This document shows, piece by piece, positions 38,044 to 46,190 of a stretch of DNA of 64,000 bases. The stretch covers positions 105,799 through 169,798 of the forward strand of contig CANLDA010000006.1 in assembly GCA_947489325.1 (NCBI GenBank), given 5' to 3'. Source of the stretch: an uncultured Paracoccaceae bacterium (GTDB lineage: Bacteria > Pseudomonadota > Alphaproteobacteria > Rhodobacterales > Rhodobacteraceae). Every line of letters begins with the position of its first letter. Within the stretch, counting starts at the first letter, position 1. A program made the position numbers and the translations under genes. A model generated the notes under the pieces. It worked only from the letters and a program-made list of their open reading frames with translations, did no database searches and was not told the origin of the DNA.

Positions 38044-38673
38044 TCACTCGCCCTGATCTGGAACACCATGTATCAGGGCGGCCAAGGCTCTAACGTCCGA
38101 TCCAATGCCATAGGCCGCTGTATGGTCCGCCGCAGCATGCCGTACAGCGTCAGATTTGTTTTGGTTAAGCTTCCATGTGCCCTGAATATCAGACACATGA
38201 AACCGGAAGGGCTGAATCATGCGCGCCATCCTGTCAAATGTTCCATCAGACATTTTACGGCGCAACCATGGTGGTTTTGGGAGCAGTCGACTTTCAAAAT
38301 GATCAGAAAGCTTATCCAGCAAGGCGGGAAGCGAATTGTCAGGCATAGGCTCTAATGTGCCAATCAGATGCACTGCGACGTAGTTCCATGTGGGCACCTG
38401 GTCTTCAATGCCATACCAGTCAGGAGAGACATAGCTGTCAGGACCGCTGACGGCGATGCAAGCGGGCAGGGAGGGCTTGCAAGCCCGGGCAATTAGGTTT
38501 GAGCGCACAAGATGCAAATCAGCGTGTGCAGCGTCTTCTGCCAGAAAAAAGGGTACGTGGCTGAGCATCGGATGACGTGTTCCATTCACCGATAAAACAC
38601 CAAACCCCCGTTCACGCGCAAAAGCGATGTTTTCAGGTGCGAGAGTATCTCGGAAAATTGGATTGGGGTGCAT
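38044..38673 (-). CDS. FMN-binding, PaiB-like protein
   Basis: About 209 residues of the PaiB/FMN-binding split-barrel family: PNPIFRDTLAPENIAFA, the VPFFL block, VSPDWYGIEDQVPTWNYVAVH and KLNQNKSDA. The start is taken at the ATG with AGAGG upstream; seven extra residues are possible. PaiB proteins were described as negative regulators in Bacillus, but a flavin-linked enzymatic role is equally open. It is divergent from the FMN riboswitch and ribH. Confidence 0.85.
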   Translation of the reverse strand: MHPNPIFRDTLAPENIAFARERGFGVLSVNGTRHPMLSHVPFFLAEDAAHADLHLVRSNLIARACKPSLPACIAVSGPDSYVSPDWYGIEDQVPTWNYVAVHLIGTLEPMPDNSLPALLDKLSDHFESRLLPKPPWLRRKMSDGTFDRMARMIQPFRFHVSDIQGTWKLNQNKSDAVRHAAADHTAAYGIGSDVRALAALIHGVPDQGE

Positions 38674-38736
38674 CAAAAACCTCTGGTCAGTCAAAATGAT
38701 GTTGCGGTGTCGTGATCACCTTGGCAAGGTGAATCC

Positions 38737-38874
38737 GTTCTCAGGGCGGGGCGGAATGCCCCACCGGCGGTAAACGAGGTGACCTTGTAAGCCCGCGAGC
38801 GGCCTCGCATTTGAGGTGTCAGCAGATCTGGTGCAACTCCAGATCCGACGGTCAAAGTCCGGATGGAAGAGAAC
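38737..38874 (+). ncRNA. FMN riboswitch (RFN element)
   Basis: The conserved RFN core is recognisable from GTTCTCAGGGCGGGGCG through the CCACCGGCGGTAAA block, AGCCCGCGAGCG, the GATCTGGTGCAACTCCAGATC hairpin region, CCGACGGTCAAAGTCCGGATG and the closing GAAGAGAAC. GTTCTC and GAGAAC make the closing helix. It lies 81 bases before ribH and should reduce ribH expression when FMN is plentiful. Confidence 0.96.
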
Positions 38875-38955
38875 GTGCAATTGGGTGTGGTCAAAGGACC
38901 GCGCACGATTACTCGTGATCGCTTTGGGTGACGTGTCAAACCAACGGAGATCACT

Positions 38956-39405
38956 ATGACACACACCCGATTTGCATTCATTAAGGCCCAGGGGCACGCG
39001 GACATTGTTGCCCGCGCATTGGACGGATTTTGCGAGGTTGTTCCCAAGGAGCAAGTGGACGTATTTGACGTGCCCGGCGCTTTTGAAATGCCGCTGCTGG
39101 CGCGCAACTTGGCAGCTCGTGGTGGGTATGGGGCCATTGCTACTGCGGCGTTTGTGGTGGATGGCGGGATATATCGGCATGATTTTGTTGCCCAAGCCGT
39201 TGTTGATGGTTTGATGTGCGCTGGGTTGGAAACCGGAATACCAATACTGCCCATCAGCCTGATCCCGCATCAGTATCAAGAGACGGATCATCACAATTCG
39301 ACCTTTCGTGCGGATTTTGTCGAGAAGGGGCGAGAGGCGGCGCATGCAGGATTAAACATTGCAGAAGCTCATGCGCGCATGGGAACGTGGTCGCATTCCA
39401 AATGA
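38956..39405 (+). CDS. ribH: 6,7-dimethyl-8-ribityllumazine synthase, RibH2-like
   Basis: A 149-residue enzyme of riboflavin synthesis, condensing the pyrimidine intermediate with dihydroxybutanone phosphate. VPGAFEMPLLARNLA and GAIATAAFVVDGGIYRHDFVA are the substrate-site blocks. The stretch HHNSTFRADFVEKGREAA replaces the more usual HxxFFxxHFxxKGxEAA form, as in the second lumazine synthase type of rhizobia and relatives. It is a solitary gene behind an FMN riboswitch, away from other rib genes. Confidence 0.92.
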   Translation: MTHTRFAFIKAQGHADIVARALDGFCEVVPKEQVDVFDVPGAFEMPLLARNLAARGGYGAIATAAFVVDGGIYRHDFVAQAVVDGLMCAGLETGIPILPISLIPHQYQETDHHNSTFRADFVEKGREAAHAGLNIAEAHARMGTWSHSK

Positions 39406-39451
39406 GCGCCTGAGGCGCGCTTTATGAGGGGTGGGTGCCGCCCATCCCGGT

Positions 39452-39483
39452 GCCTCCGGCGGGGATATTTATACCAAGAAGAA
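39452..39483. repeat. Intergenic repeat-like element at the ribH/GST junction
   Basis: GCCTCCGGCGGGGATATTT followed by ATACCAAGAAGAA resembles a short element that I recall seeing many times at gene ends in Rhodobacterales genomes. It spans the stop codon of the GST gene. Only one copy is seen in this window, so the repeat status rests on memory. Confidence 0.4.
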
Positions 39484-40098
39484 TCTTGGTGCGTCTTGGG
39501 GGGTCCACACCGAGTACTTTGGCATGATGGACTGAAACAAGTCGGATTTAAGAAATGCATCAAGCCAGCGTGTCAGGTGGGGCCAGTTTTCTGCATCAAA
39601 GCGGGCTTTGTCGATGAAGGCGAATTGGCGTACGAAAGGCAGAATGGCCATATCCGCAAGCGAAGGCGTGCCTTTGTAGAGATAGGTGTTTTGGGCGAGC
39701 TGTAGGTTGAGGTCGTGCAAAAATGCGTGCGCTTTGGCCCGTTCCTCTTCAGCATCGGCATCCGGATAACGTGTTGCGTATTTTGTGCGATCAAGAGCGC
39801 GTTTAAATGGGCCATCTGCTGTTGCAATCAAATTATGCCCTGCATCGGGCATATCAAGCCATCCCATGGGGTCGCTTTGAGACAAAGCCCAGATCATGAT
39901 GTCCAGACTTTCATCCAACACGGTGGTGTCTGTTTTCAGGCAGGGCACGGTGCCGCTTGGGCTTGTGGCAAGGAATTCCGACGCCTTGTCGCGCAATAAT
40001 ATCTCACGCAATTCAACGGTGGTGCCAGAGACAGCAATGGCAAGGCGTGCGCGCATGGCATAAGGGCAGCGGCGAAAGCTATAGAGAATGGGTGTCAT
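39469..40098 (-). CDS. Glutathione S-transferase family protein
   Basis: A 209-residue protein with an N-terminal thioredoxin-like domain (YSFRRCPYAMRARLAIAVSG) and a helical C-terminal domain (PSLADMAILPFVRQFAF). The CPYAM segment places a cysteine at the active site, as in omega-like or glutaredoxin-like GSTs. The SGTVPCL stretch binds glutathione. The start overlaps the mtaB stop by 4 bases. Confidence 0.88.
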   Translation of the reverse strand: MTPILYSFRRCPYAMRARLAIAVSGTTVELREILLRDKASEFLATSPSGTVPCLKTDTTVLDESLDIMIWALSQSDPMGWLDMPDAGHNLIATADGPFKRALDRTKYATRYPDADAEEERAKAHAFLHDLNLQLAQNTYLYKGTPSLADMAILPFVRQFAFIDKARFDAENWPHLTRWLDAFLKSDLFQSIMPKYSVWTPQDAPRFFLV

Positions 40099-41354
40099 GC
40101 GATCAGTTGTTGGTCACGTGACCCGGTGATTTTCGCGTCTACGATTCTGCCCTCGGTTTGCGGTACGTCAAAGGAGACTTCGGTGAATTGTGCGGTGCGG
40201 CCCATGTGGGGGTTTTCCATCAAGATGTGATGAGTTTTGCCGATCTGTGCAGCAAGGTGGCGCGTGACTTGAGCTTCGCCCGCAGAACGCAGGCGCGCGG
40301 CGCGGTCTTTGATTGTTGTGCCGTTGACCTGATTGGGGATTTTGGCGGCCGGTGTGCCTTCGCGTTTGGAATATGGAAACACATGCAGCCAAGTGAGGTC
40401 ACAGTCTGTCACCAGTTTCAAAGAGTTCTCAAAATGCGCGTCGGTTTCGGTTGGAAAGCCTGCAATGATGTCTGCGCCGAAGGTCATATCAGGGCGCAGT
40501 TTGCGGGCCTCTGCGCAAAAGGCGATGGCGTCATCGCGCAAATGGCGGCGTGCCATGCGTTTCAGGATCAGATCATCGCCATGTTGCAGGCTGAGATGCA
40601 GATGCGGCATCAGGCGTGGTTCGGTTGCAATGGCTTGCATCAGGTTATCATCCACCTCAATCGAATCTATGGATGAAATGCGCAAACGAGGAAGGTCAGG
40701 CACCAGTCGCAGGATACGCATCACCAGATCACCAAGTTTTGGCGTAAGCGGCAGATCCGCGCCCCAACTGGTAAGGTCTACACCCGTTAGCACAACCTCG
40801 TTAAAGCCTTTGTCGACCAGTCGCTTGATTTGATCCACCACCACACCGGCGGGGACAGACCGCGAATTTCCCCGCCCATAGGGGATAATACAGAAGGTAC
40901 AGCGGTGGTCACATCCGTTTTGCACCTGAACATAGGCGCGGGAACGGGTGCCAAAACCATCAATCAGATGACCGGCCGTTTCGGTAACGGACATGATGTC
41001 GTCAACCTGAACCTTTTCAGTCTCGCCAATGAAATCTGCGGCCATACCTTGCCAGGTTTCCGGGCGCATCTTTTCGCTGTTGCCGATGATTTTGTCGACT
41101 TCATCCATGGCAGCAAAGGTTTCGGGTTCCGTTTGCGCGGCGCACCCTGTGACGATGATGCGCGCGTCCGGGTTTTCACGTCGCAGCTTGCGAATCTCTT
41201 GGCGTGCCTTGCGTACAGCCTCGGCCGTTACCGCACATGTGTTGACGATAACTGCGTTATCAAGCCCCGCTTGCTGGCTGAGCTCTTTCATGGCCTCGGT
41301 TTCATAGGCATTCAGCCGACAACCGAGTGTTGTGAATTTGGGGGGGTGTGACAT
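40095..41354 (-). CDS. mtaB: tRNA (t6A37) methylthiotransferase MtaB
   Basis: A 419-residue radical-SAM enzyme that adds a methylthio group to t6A37 of ANN-decoding tRNAs, including Lys and Asn tRNAs. The N-terminal domain has its three cluster cysteines (TLGCRLN, VNTCAVT, VTGCAAQ), the radical-SAM motif is CDHRCTFC, and a C-terminal TRAM-like domain follows. The start gives MSHPPKFTTLG; the frame is open further over dapF. It overlaps dapF (TGATG) and GST (ATGA). Confidence 0.93.
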   Translation of the reverse strand: MSHPPKFTTLGCRLNAYETEAMKELSQQAGLDNAVIVNTCAVTAEAVRKARQEIRKLRRENPDARIIVTGCAAQTEPETFAAMDEVDKIIGNSEKMRPETWQGMAADFIGETEKVQVDDIMSVTETAGHLIDGFGTRSRAYVQVQNGCDHRCTFCIIPYGRGNSRSVPAGVVVDQIKRLVDKGFNEVVLTGVDLTSWGADLPLTPKLGDLVMRILRLVPDLPRLRISSIDSIEVDDNLMQAIATEPRLMPHLHLSLQHGDDLILKRMARRHLRDDAIAFCAEARKLRPDMTFGADIIAGFPTETDAHFENSLKLVTDCDLTWLHVFPYSKREGTPAAKIPNQVNGTTIKDRAARLRSAGEAQVTRHLAAQIGKTHHILMENPHMGRTAQFTEVSFDVPQTEGRIVDAKITGSRDQQLIA

Positions 41355-42184
41355 CAATCGGTTCCAAGAAATTCTGGCGTAAATGTTCCAGAAAACACAT
41401 GCATGGTTGTGCCAGTCATCCAAACTCCGTCGTCTGCCCAGTCGATCCAGAGTGTCCCACCATCCAAGTCTATCTGAACCTTGCGATCGCACAACCCACG
41501 GCGGACTGCGGCCACAGCAGTGGCACAAGAAGAAGAGCCAGACGCCAACGTAACGCCGACGCCCCGTTCCCAGACCCGCATACGAATATGATTCTTACCA
41601 ATAACTTGTGCAAACTGCACATTGGTGCGTTCTGGATACATTGGGTGATTTTCGATGGCCGCGCCACGCGCCGCAAGGTCCACAGCCATGACGTCATCAA
41701 CGAAAAAGGTGCAATGCGGGTTGCCCATGCCTGTGGCGGTCGGGTTGCCCTCTATGGGCAAGGCCAGAGTGTCCAGGTCTTGCGCCAAAGGTATGTCTTG
41801 CCATGCAAGTTGAGGATGCCCCATGTTTACCGAAACAAGCCCATTTCCCGCTTCACGTGCCAAAAGCACACCACGCTCGGTTGTCAGTTCAAGATTGCTT
41901 TGCCCACTTTCATCCAAAAGTTTGCGCGCAATACAGCGCGTGGCGTTACCACAGGCACCGGAAAGAGAGCCATCACTGTTGTAAAAGGTCAAATGAGCAT
42001 CGTGACTGCCCTTACTTATCATAGCCAACTGATCAAAGCCCACGCCGCAATGGCGATCTGCGATTCGTGTAATCTGGCGAGCTGTAAGAGACACACTTTG
42101 AGCACGTGCATCAATGACAACGAAGTCGTTGCCTAGCCCATGCATTTTTTCAAACGGAATCAGAGATGTGTTTTGGTCTGTCAT
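41354..42184 (-). CDS. dapF: Diaminopimelate epimerase
   Basis: A 276-residue enzyme converting LL- to meso-diaminopimelate. The first catalytic cysteine is in SGACGNATRC; the second is in SGSSSCATAV, a slight variant of the usual GSGTCA form. FEKMHGLGNDFVVID is the N-terminal hallmark. The start is the ATG giving MTDQNTS. It is followed directly by mtaB on the same strand. Confidence 0.94.
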   Translation of the reverse strand: MTDQNTSLIPFEKMHGLGNDFVVIDARAQSVSLTARQITRIADRHCGVGFDQLAMISKGSHDAHLTFYNSDGSLSGACGNATRCIARKLLDESGQSNLELTTERGVLLAREAGNGLVSVNMGHPQLAWQDIPLAQDLDTLALPIEGNPTATGMGNPHCTFFVDDVMAVDLAARGAAIENHPMYPERTNVQFAQVIGKNHIRMRVWERGVGVTLASGSSSCATAVAAVRRGLCDRKVQIDLDGGTLWIDWADDGVWMTGTTMHVFSGTFTPEFLGTD

Positions 42185-42290
42185 GGGGAGCATATACTCT
42201 CCCAAGATAACTATTTCCAGTGGATGCAGAATTTCTGCGTTTTCGGGGTTGACCACACCCCCCAGTATTTCTAGAAGCGCCGCAAGTGTG

Positions 42291-42366
42291 GGCCGTTAGC
42301 TCAGTTGGTAGAGCAACTGACTTTTAATCAGTGGGTCGCAGGTTCGAATCCTGCACGGCTCACCAC
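42291..42366 (+). tRNA. tRNA-Lys (anticodon TTT), canonical
   Basis: A full cloverleaf of 76 bases with encoded CCA: acceptor GGGCCGT paired with ACGGCTC (one G-T pair), D arm GCTC/GAGC, anticodon stem ACTGA/TCAGT with loop CTTTTAA, T arm GCAGG-TTCGAAT-CCTGC. The anticodon is at 42324-42326. The RNA-repair island starts within 150 bases of its 3' end, so it is a possible integration site. Confidence 0.98.
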
Positions 42367-42389
42367 ATTTCACAATTTGTCTGTCATTA

Positions 42390-42409
42390 ACGCAAAAGAG
42401 TGCGTTTTG
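42390..42409 (+). terminator. Weak terminator-like hairpin after tRNA-Lys
   Basis: AACGCA and TGCGTT pair around AAAGAG, followed by only two further T. It lies 24 bases past the tRNA and may end its transcript. Confidence 0.45.
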
Positions 42410-42516
42410 AACGCATAAGCGTGCAAGCGCCGTGTTTAGCGGTAGATGTCAGCGCAAAGCAGTGCGATCGTTTTGGACAATTTTCATAACAGGCGGGTTC
42501 AGTTTTAAGCTTTTTG

Positions 42517-43056
42517 TCAGGCAGTTTGCCCGAATCCAAGATAACTTGCCGGCACCTTATCTGTGAGCCAAACACCATTGTCTGCACAGAAGAACTCGAA
42601 GCCATCGTCGAACATTCGCTTAGCTTCGACACGTAATACAACTGGCTTGCCGTGACGCTGGCCAACGCGTTCGGCGGTTTCAGGGTTGGTTGAGAGATGC
42701 ACTTGACGACGGCTCCCAGAGTTTAACCCATCGGAGAAAATTGCATCTAAATTTGCGCTGGCTGTTCCGTGGTATAACTCGTCTGGTGGACGCCGAGTTT
42801 CTAAGCCAAGGTCCACATCTACCGAATGACCTTGTGCTGCCCTAATCCGGGAACCATCCTCAGACAACGTGAACCGTTTTTTGTCGCTGCTTTCTACAAG
42901 CTGAAAAAGCTCGTCGTGGCTTAACTTTCGGTTCGCCTTTTTCAGCTTCCGCAGCAGCTCATCAACGCGAACCCACCCATGCTTATCAAGCTGAATACCG
43001 ATCTCTTCAGGTTTGTGCCGAAGCACCAGGCTTAAGAATTTGCTTTCTCTACTCAT
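42517..43056 (-). CDS. kptA: RNA 2'-phosphotransferase (KptA/Tpt1)
   Basis: A 179-residue NAD-dependent enzyme that removes an internal 2'-phosphate from RNA, making ADP-ribose 1'',2''-cyclic phosphate. The N-terminal winged-helix part holds KFLSLVLRHKPEEIGI, the family signature with its Arg and His; the ADP-ribosyl-transferase-like half has YHGTA, QVHLS and KPVVLRVEA. The start is the ATG giving MSRESK; a GTG two codons upstream is possible. It is the last gene of the minus-strand RNA-repair series. Its presence fits ligation routes that leave a 2'-phosphate, or removal of 2'-phosphate or ADP-ribosyl marks; RtcB itself leaves none. Confidence 0.93.
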   Translation of the reverse strand: MSRESKFLSLVLRHKPEEIGIQLDKHGWVRVDELLRKLKKANRKLSHDELFQLVESSDKKRFTLSEDGSRIRAAQGHSVDVDLGLETRRPPDELYHGTASANLDAIFSDGLNSGSRRQVHLSTNPETAERVGQRHGKPVVLRVEAKRMFDDGFEFFCADNGVWLTDKVPASYLGFGQTA

Positions 43057-43276
43057 ACCCACCCCGTAGGAACGCTCTTTCGTCGTTGACTATCACGAAT
43101 AGAGCGTTCGAGAAAACAACTAGCCAGCTTTACATCCATGTTAACATCTTTGAGCGGCCCTAGCCGGACATTCATCTTGCCTATCGTCGCAACATCGCAG
43201 CTTCCCCGAAGCAGACATTGACCTGTGAGCGCAGCATTTGACATGCTGTATGACTGCATCGCGGCCTAAGCCGACA

Positions 43277-44599
43277 CTATCTCTCACTACATTCGTTTCG
43301 CAATACTGTATCAAAGGATGGCGGTTCGATGAGGCGCATGATCGTCGAGGGCTGTTCAACGGAAGCTCGTTCGTCTTGTAAGGTTTTTGCGATCTGATCT
43401 AGCATCTGCACAACGTCTGGTGGGCATCCATTGCTGATAAAAATGCCTCTGAAATAAGAATATGCTTGGTACCCGCATCGTTGCACAGCACATGACAGCG
43501 TCGATATCATTATGGAAGGTTCGTCGCCTTCCAACATTAACCGAAACGAAATTTGGATTGCATCCGTCCATGCTGCTGGATCATTCTCCAATAGGTAGCT
43601 CAGAATAATCGACGCACAAAAGGCATGCTCGTAATGCTCACCGTCAATGGCGTTCTGCATTATGTCGGACCAGAACTCCGGTTTGGATAATAATACATTT
43701 TGGTCGAGATTGTTTTGCTTGAGGTATTCGACAAGCCAACTTGCCGCATGAGCTTTGACATTCCCCTCGGTGGCTTCGAATTGGTCGTTGGACTTTGAAG
43801 CTTCATCATAGAATTTCTCTGCCTTGTCGGGTTGGCCCCTGAACAAGTATGCGTCCCCCGCACAGATCGCAGTTTGCGCATTTGCTTCAATCGCATGGGC
43901 CGCTTCGTAGACCTTTGATGACAGCCGGTACCGCTTCAAAAAATAGAGCGTGGCCCCCAATTCCGCCAGAAAGTAACCCTTTTCGAGATATCTGGGATAC
44001 TTGCGTCGCGCTAAGTTAAATTGCTTGAATGCTGCCTCGTATTCGAATGCAACCCGCAGCGAATTTCCAAAAGAGTAGTGTATGACTGCCTGTTCGCGCA
44101 CTGATCGACTGGCGTGTGCATCGATGGCATCCTGATAGAAACTTTGCAAAGCTGATAGTTTCTTTTCGTGCGTTGCGGGACAACTAAGTAGAGCGCGGAT
44201 ATAGCGAGAATAGTTGTCGTCTTGCCTTTCATGAATCCCGTTGATGCTTGCGATGATTGCCGCCATTTCACAATGGTCGACAACACTGGACGCAACAACA
44301 GAGGCAAGCTCCCTGCTTTCACAGGTAAGGTTCTCACGCACAAAGAAACCGGCTAAATCATTCAAGTGCTCTTTGAAGTCCGAACGAGAGGCCATGCAAG
44401 CGATCACATAGCTGAGGACCTTAAGGATCTCATCTTGATCGGTAGGATCAACTTCAATTGAGACCGATGCGATGGAATCTATTGAGACCCGCAGTGTTTC
44501 ACCATTCAACAAAATGAGCAGCGGCAGGCAGCTTTCGGGGTTACAATTAGTCGTAAAACGCGGGGAGACCTCTACAATTTTGCTGACCGCGACGTTCAT
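43277..44599 (-). CDS. TPR-like repeat protein of unknown function
   Basis: About 440 residues, almost wholly helical. The middle section has TPR-like pairs (FKQFNLARRKYPRYLEKG, YFLKRYRLSSKVYEAAHAI, YLFRGQPDKAEKFYDEASK), about residues 190-290. I do not recognise the family. The ATG used lies 19 bases after the KAP NTPase stop; a TTG at 44677 would overlap that gene by 59 bases. Tight spacing makes it a probable partner or scaffold of the KAP NTPase. Its codons look less GC-rich than neighbouring repair genes. Confidence 0.7.
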   Translation of the reverse strand: MNVAVSKIVEVSPRFTTNCNPESCLPLLILLNGETLRVSIDSIASVSIEVDPTDQDEILKVLSYVIACMASRSDFKEHLNDLAGFFVRENLTCESRELASVVASSVVDHCEMAAIIASINGIHERQDDNYSRYIRALLSCPATHEKKLSALQSFYQDAIDAHASRSVREQAVIHYSFGNSLRVAFEYEAAFKQFNLARRKYPRYLEKGYFLAELGATLYFLKRYRLSSKVYEAAHAIEANAQTAICAGDAYLFRGQPDKAEKFYDEASKSNDQFEATEGNVKAHAASWLVEYLKQNNLDQNVLLSKPEFWSDIMQNAIDGEHYEHAFCASIILSYLLENDPAAWTDAIQISFRLMLEGDEPSIMISTLSCAVQRCGYQAYSYFRGIFISNGCPPDVVQMLDQIAKTLQDERASVEQPSTIMRLIEPPSFDTVLRNECSER

Positions 44600-44618
44600 A
44601 GCAAACGCGGCGTTTGGT

Positions 44619-46115
44619 TCAGATTGATCGCAGTGAATTTCCAATCCGAAAGGTATGCTGCGAGAGCCTGTCCGCAAAGTACGATAGGTTTGAAGGGTAG
44701 GCCGTCAACTCATCAAGGATGTATGAGGCTTTGGTCCGCCCTTCAGCCTGAGTGATCTCTATCGCGTCCCGAACACGGTCCTGAATCTCTTCAAACGTCC
44801 TCGATGCGTCGAGGAGATAGTCGAGTTCTGCTTTCGGTATGGTCTTCGGCGAGACTGAAAATTGGAAATAGGTGTCAAAGTGTTCGTTTGAGCAAACTCG
44901 CCTTTGACGAGCCCATTCCCTTGTCCCTGAGTGAATGGTGTTTGCGAAGACATTCTGCAACTGAGGGAATAGTCTCATAAGGGCTTCCCGAAGTTGCCTA
45001 TGATCTTCTTCAGGTTCACTCCCCAGGAGCATCGATGTGTATTGGGCAGAACGGTCATCACGCTGGTCGTACCTATCGTCCTGACCTGCGTTCAGGATGG
45101 CTGACTTGTTCTGCCGTATGGCCCTATAGACCGTTGGCCGGAACACTCTCAGAGTCTCAAGACTCACAAAATCTGGAAAAAAGACATCCGACTTGATGGG
45201 GGTGATCGTGATCGAAAGCGTATTGGCCAACCGCAACACATCCCGTGGCGTTTTTAGCTCCGGCACAACGATAGAATGTAACAAATTACCAAATTCGACC
45301 GGATCAATGTCAGGTAGATCAGCCGCCATACCATCCAGCACCTCACCCATCATGACGTTCAGATGTGATTGATCGGGTTGAGGAAGCTCGAATCCCGCTT
45401 GGATGATTTTCTCAAGGTAATGTGCGCCTTCAGACGGAAACCGACGTGCAACGGCCTGCTCAGTGGTCTCTCGATCATAGGCTAAGAGATACATCACGTT
45501 TGGAAGCCGTCCTACAGATTTGACCAACCGGAAGATGACAAGCGCCTCCTCCGGTGAAAGACGGTCCAGATCGTCAATGATTACAAGGAACTTCTTCCCT
45601 GCTTCACGAAGAGCGTCTGCAAGAGTCGCCTGTAGGTCCTCTGCAGTTTCACCCTGCTCGATGAAGCCGCCGAGTGCGTCCAGGGTCGCTGTCGTTGCCT
45701 TCTCTCCCAATGACCCTGCAAACAAGCCTACAGCCATACCCGCAAGACTGCTTGCGCCTGCAAGGTTGGCCCCCAACTTGCGGAGGGCTCCAGCGGCCTT
45801 TGTCTGCTCCGAAAGGACGGGCGAAAGCCCAGCGTAGAGTTCCTTGAAGAAGCCCACGGCCAACGCATCTTCGGTTCGATACATCCACGCCGGAAAGTTA
45901 ATCACTTCGAGGTCGGGTGCATCATTCGCAAGATGGTGCCGGACAAGATTGATAACGCTGCTCTTGCCAGAGCCCCAAGGACCGTAGATTGCCACGACGC
46001 TGCCAAGCGGGTTCGCGACACTACGAATGCAATCGCTGATGGCCTTGGCGAATGGGTCAAACCCAAATCGATCTTTGTCGGGGGTGGTGATTGGAACGTC
46101 GTCAAAGTTACTCAT
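44619..46115 (-). CDS. KAP-family P-loop NTPase
   Basis: A 498-residue STAND-like NTPase. Walker A is GPWGSGKSS (residues 45-53) and Walker B is FLVIIDDLDRL (about 175-185), both in KAP form. The insert between them includes a hydrophobic stretch (GASSLAGMAVGLFAGSL, about 119-135), as KAP proteins often carry membrane helices there. Family members include the phage-exclusion protein PifA. It stands between a multispanning membrane protein and a TPR-like protein, together resembling a membrane-linked signalling or defence module inside the RNA-repair island. Confidence 0.88.
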   Translation of the reverse strand: MSNFDDVPITTPDKDRFGFDPFAKAISDCIRSVANPLGSVVAIYGPWGSGKSSVINLVRHHLANDAPDLEVINFPAWMYRTEDALAVGFFKELYAGLSPVLSEQTKAAGALRKLGANLAGASSLAGMAVGLFAGSLGEKATTATLDALGGFIEQGETAEDLQATLADALREAGKKFLVIIDDLDRLSPEEALVIFRLVKSVGRLPNVMYLLAYDRETTEQAVARRFPSEGAHYLEKIIQAGFELPQPDQSHLNVMMGEVLDGMAADLPDIDPVEFGNLLHSIVVPELKTPRDVLRLANTLSITITPIKSDVFFPDFVSLETLRVFRPTVYRAIRQNKSAILNAGQDDRYDQRDDRSAQYTSMLLGSEPEEDHRQLREALMRLFPQLQNVFANTIHSGTREWARQRRVCSNEHFDTYFQFSVSPKTIPKAELDYLLDASRTFEEIQDRVRDAIEITQAEGRTKASYILDELTAYPSNLSYFADRLSQHTFRIGNSLRSI

Positions 46116-46190
46116 TAACTACCTCGTGTAAATTTGGCCCAGGGAAGGACGTTTTTGCAGCAAAAACGAAGTCCATGCATTGGTCTATGC

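Noticed and set aside
40830..41351. Open plus-strand frame opposite mtaB
   Set aside because: Shadow of a well-supported radical-SAM gene.
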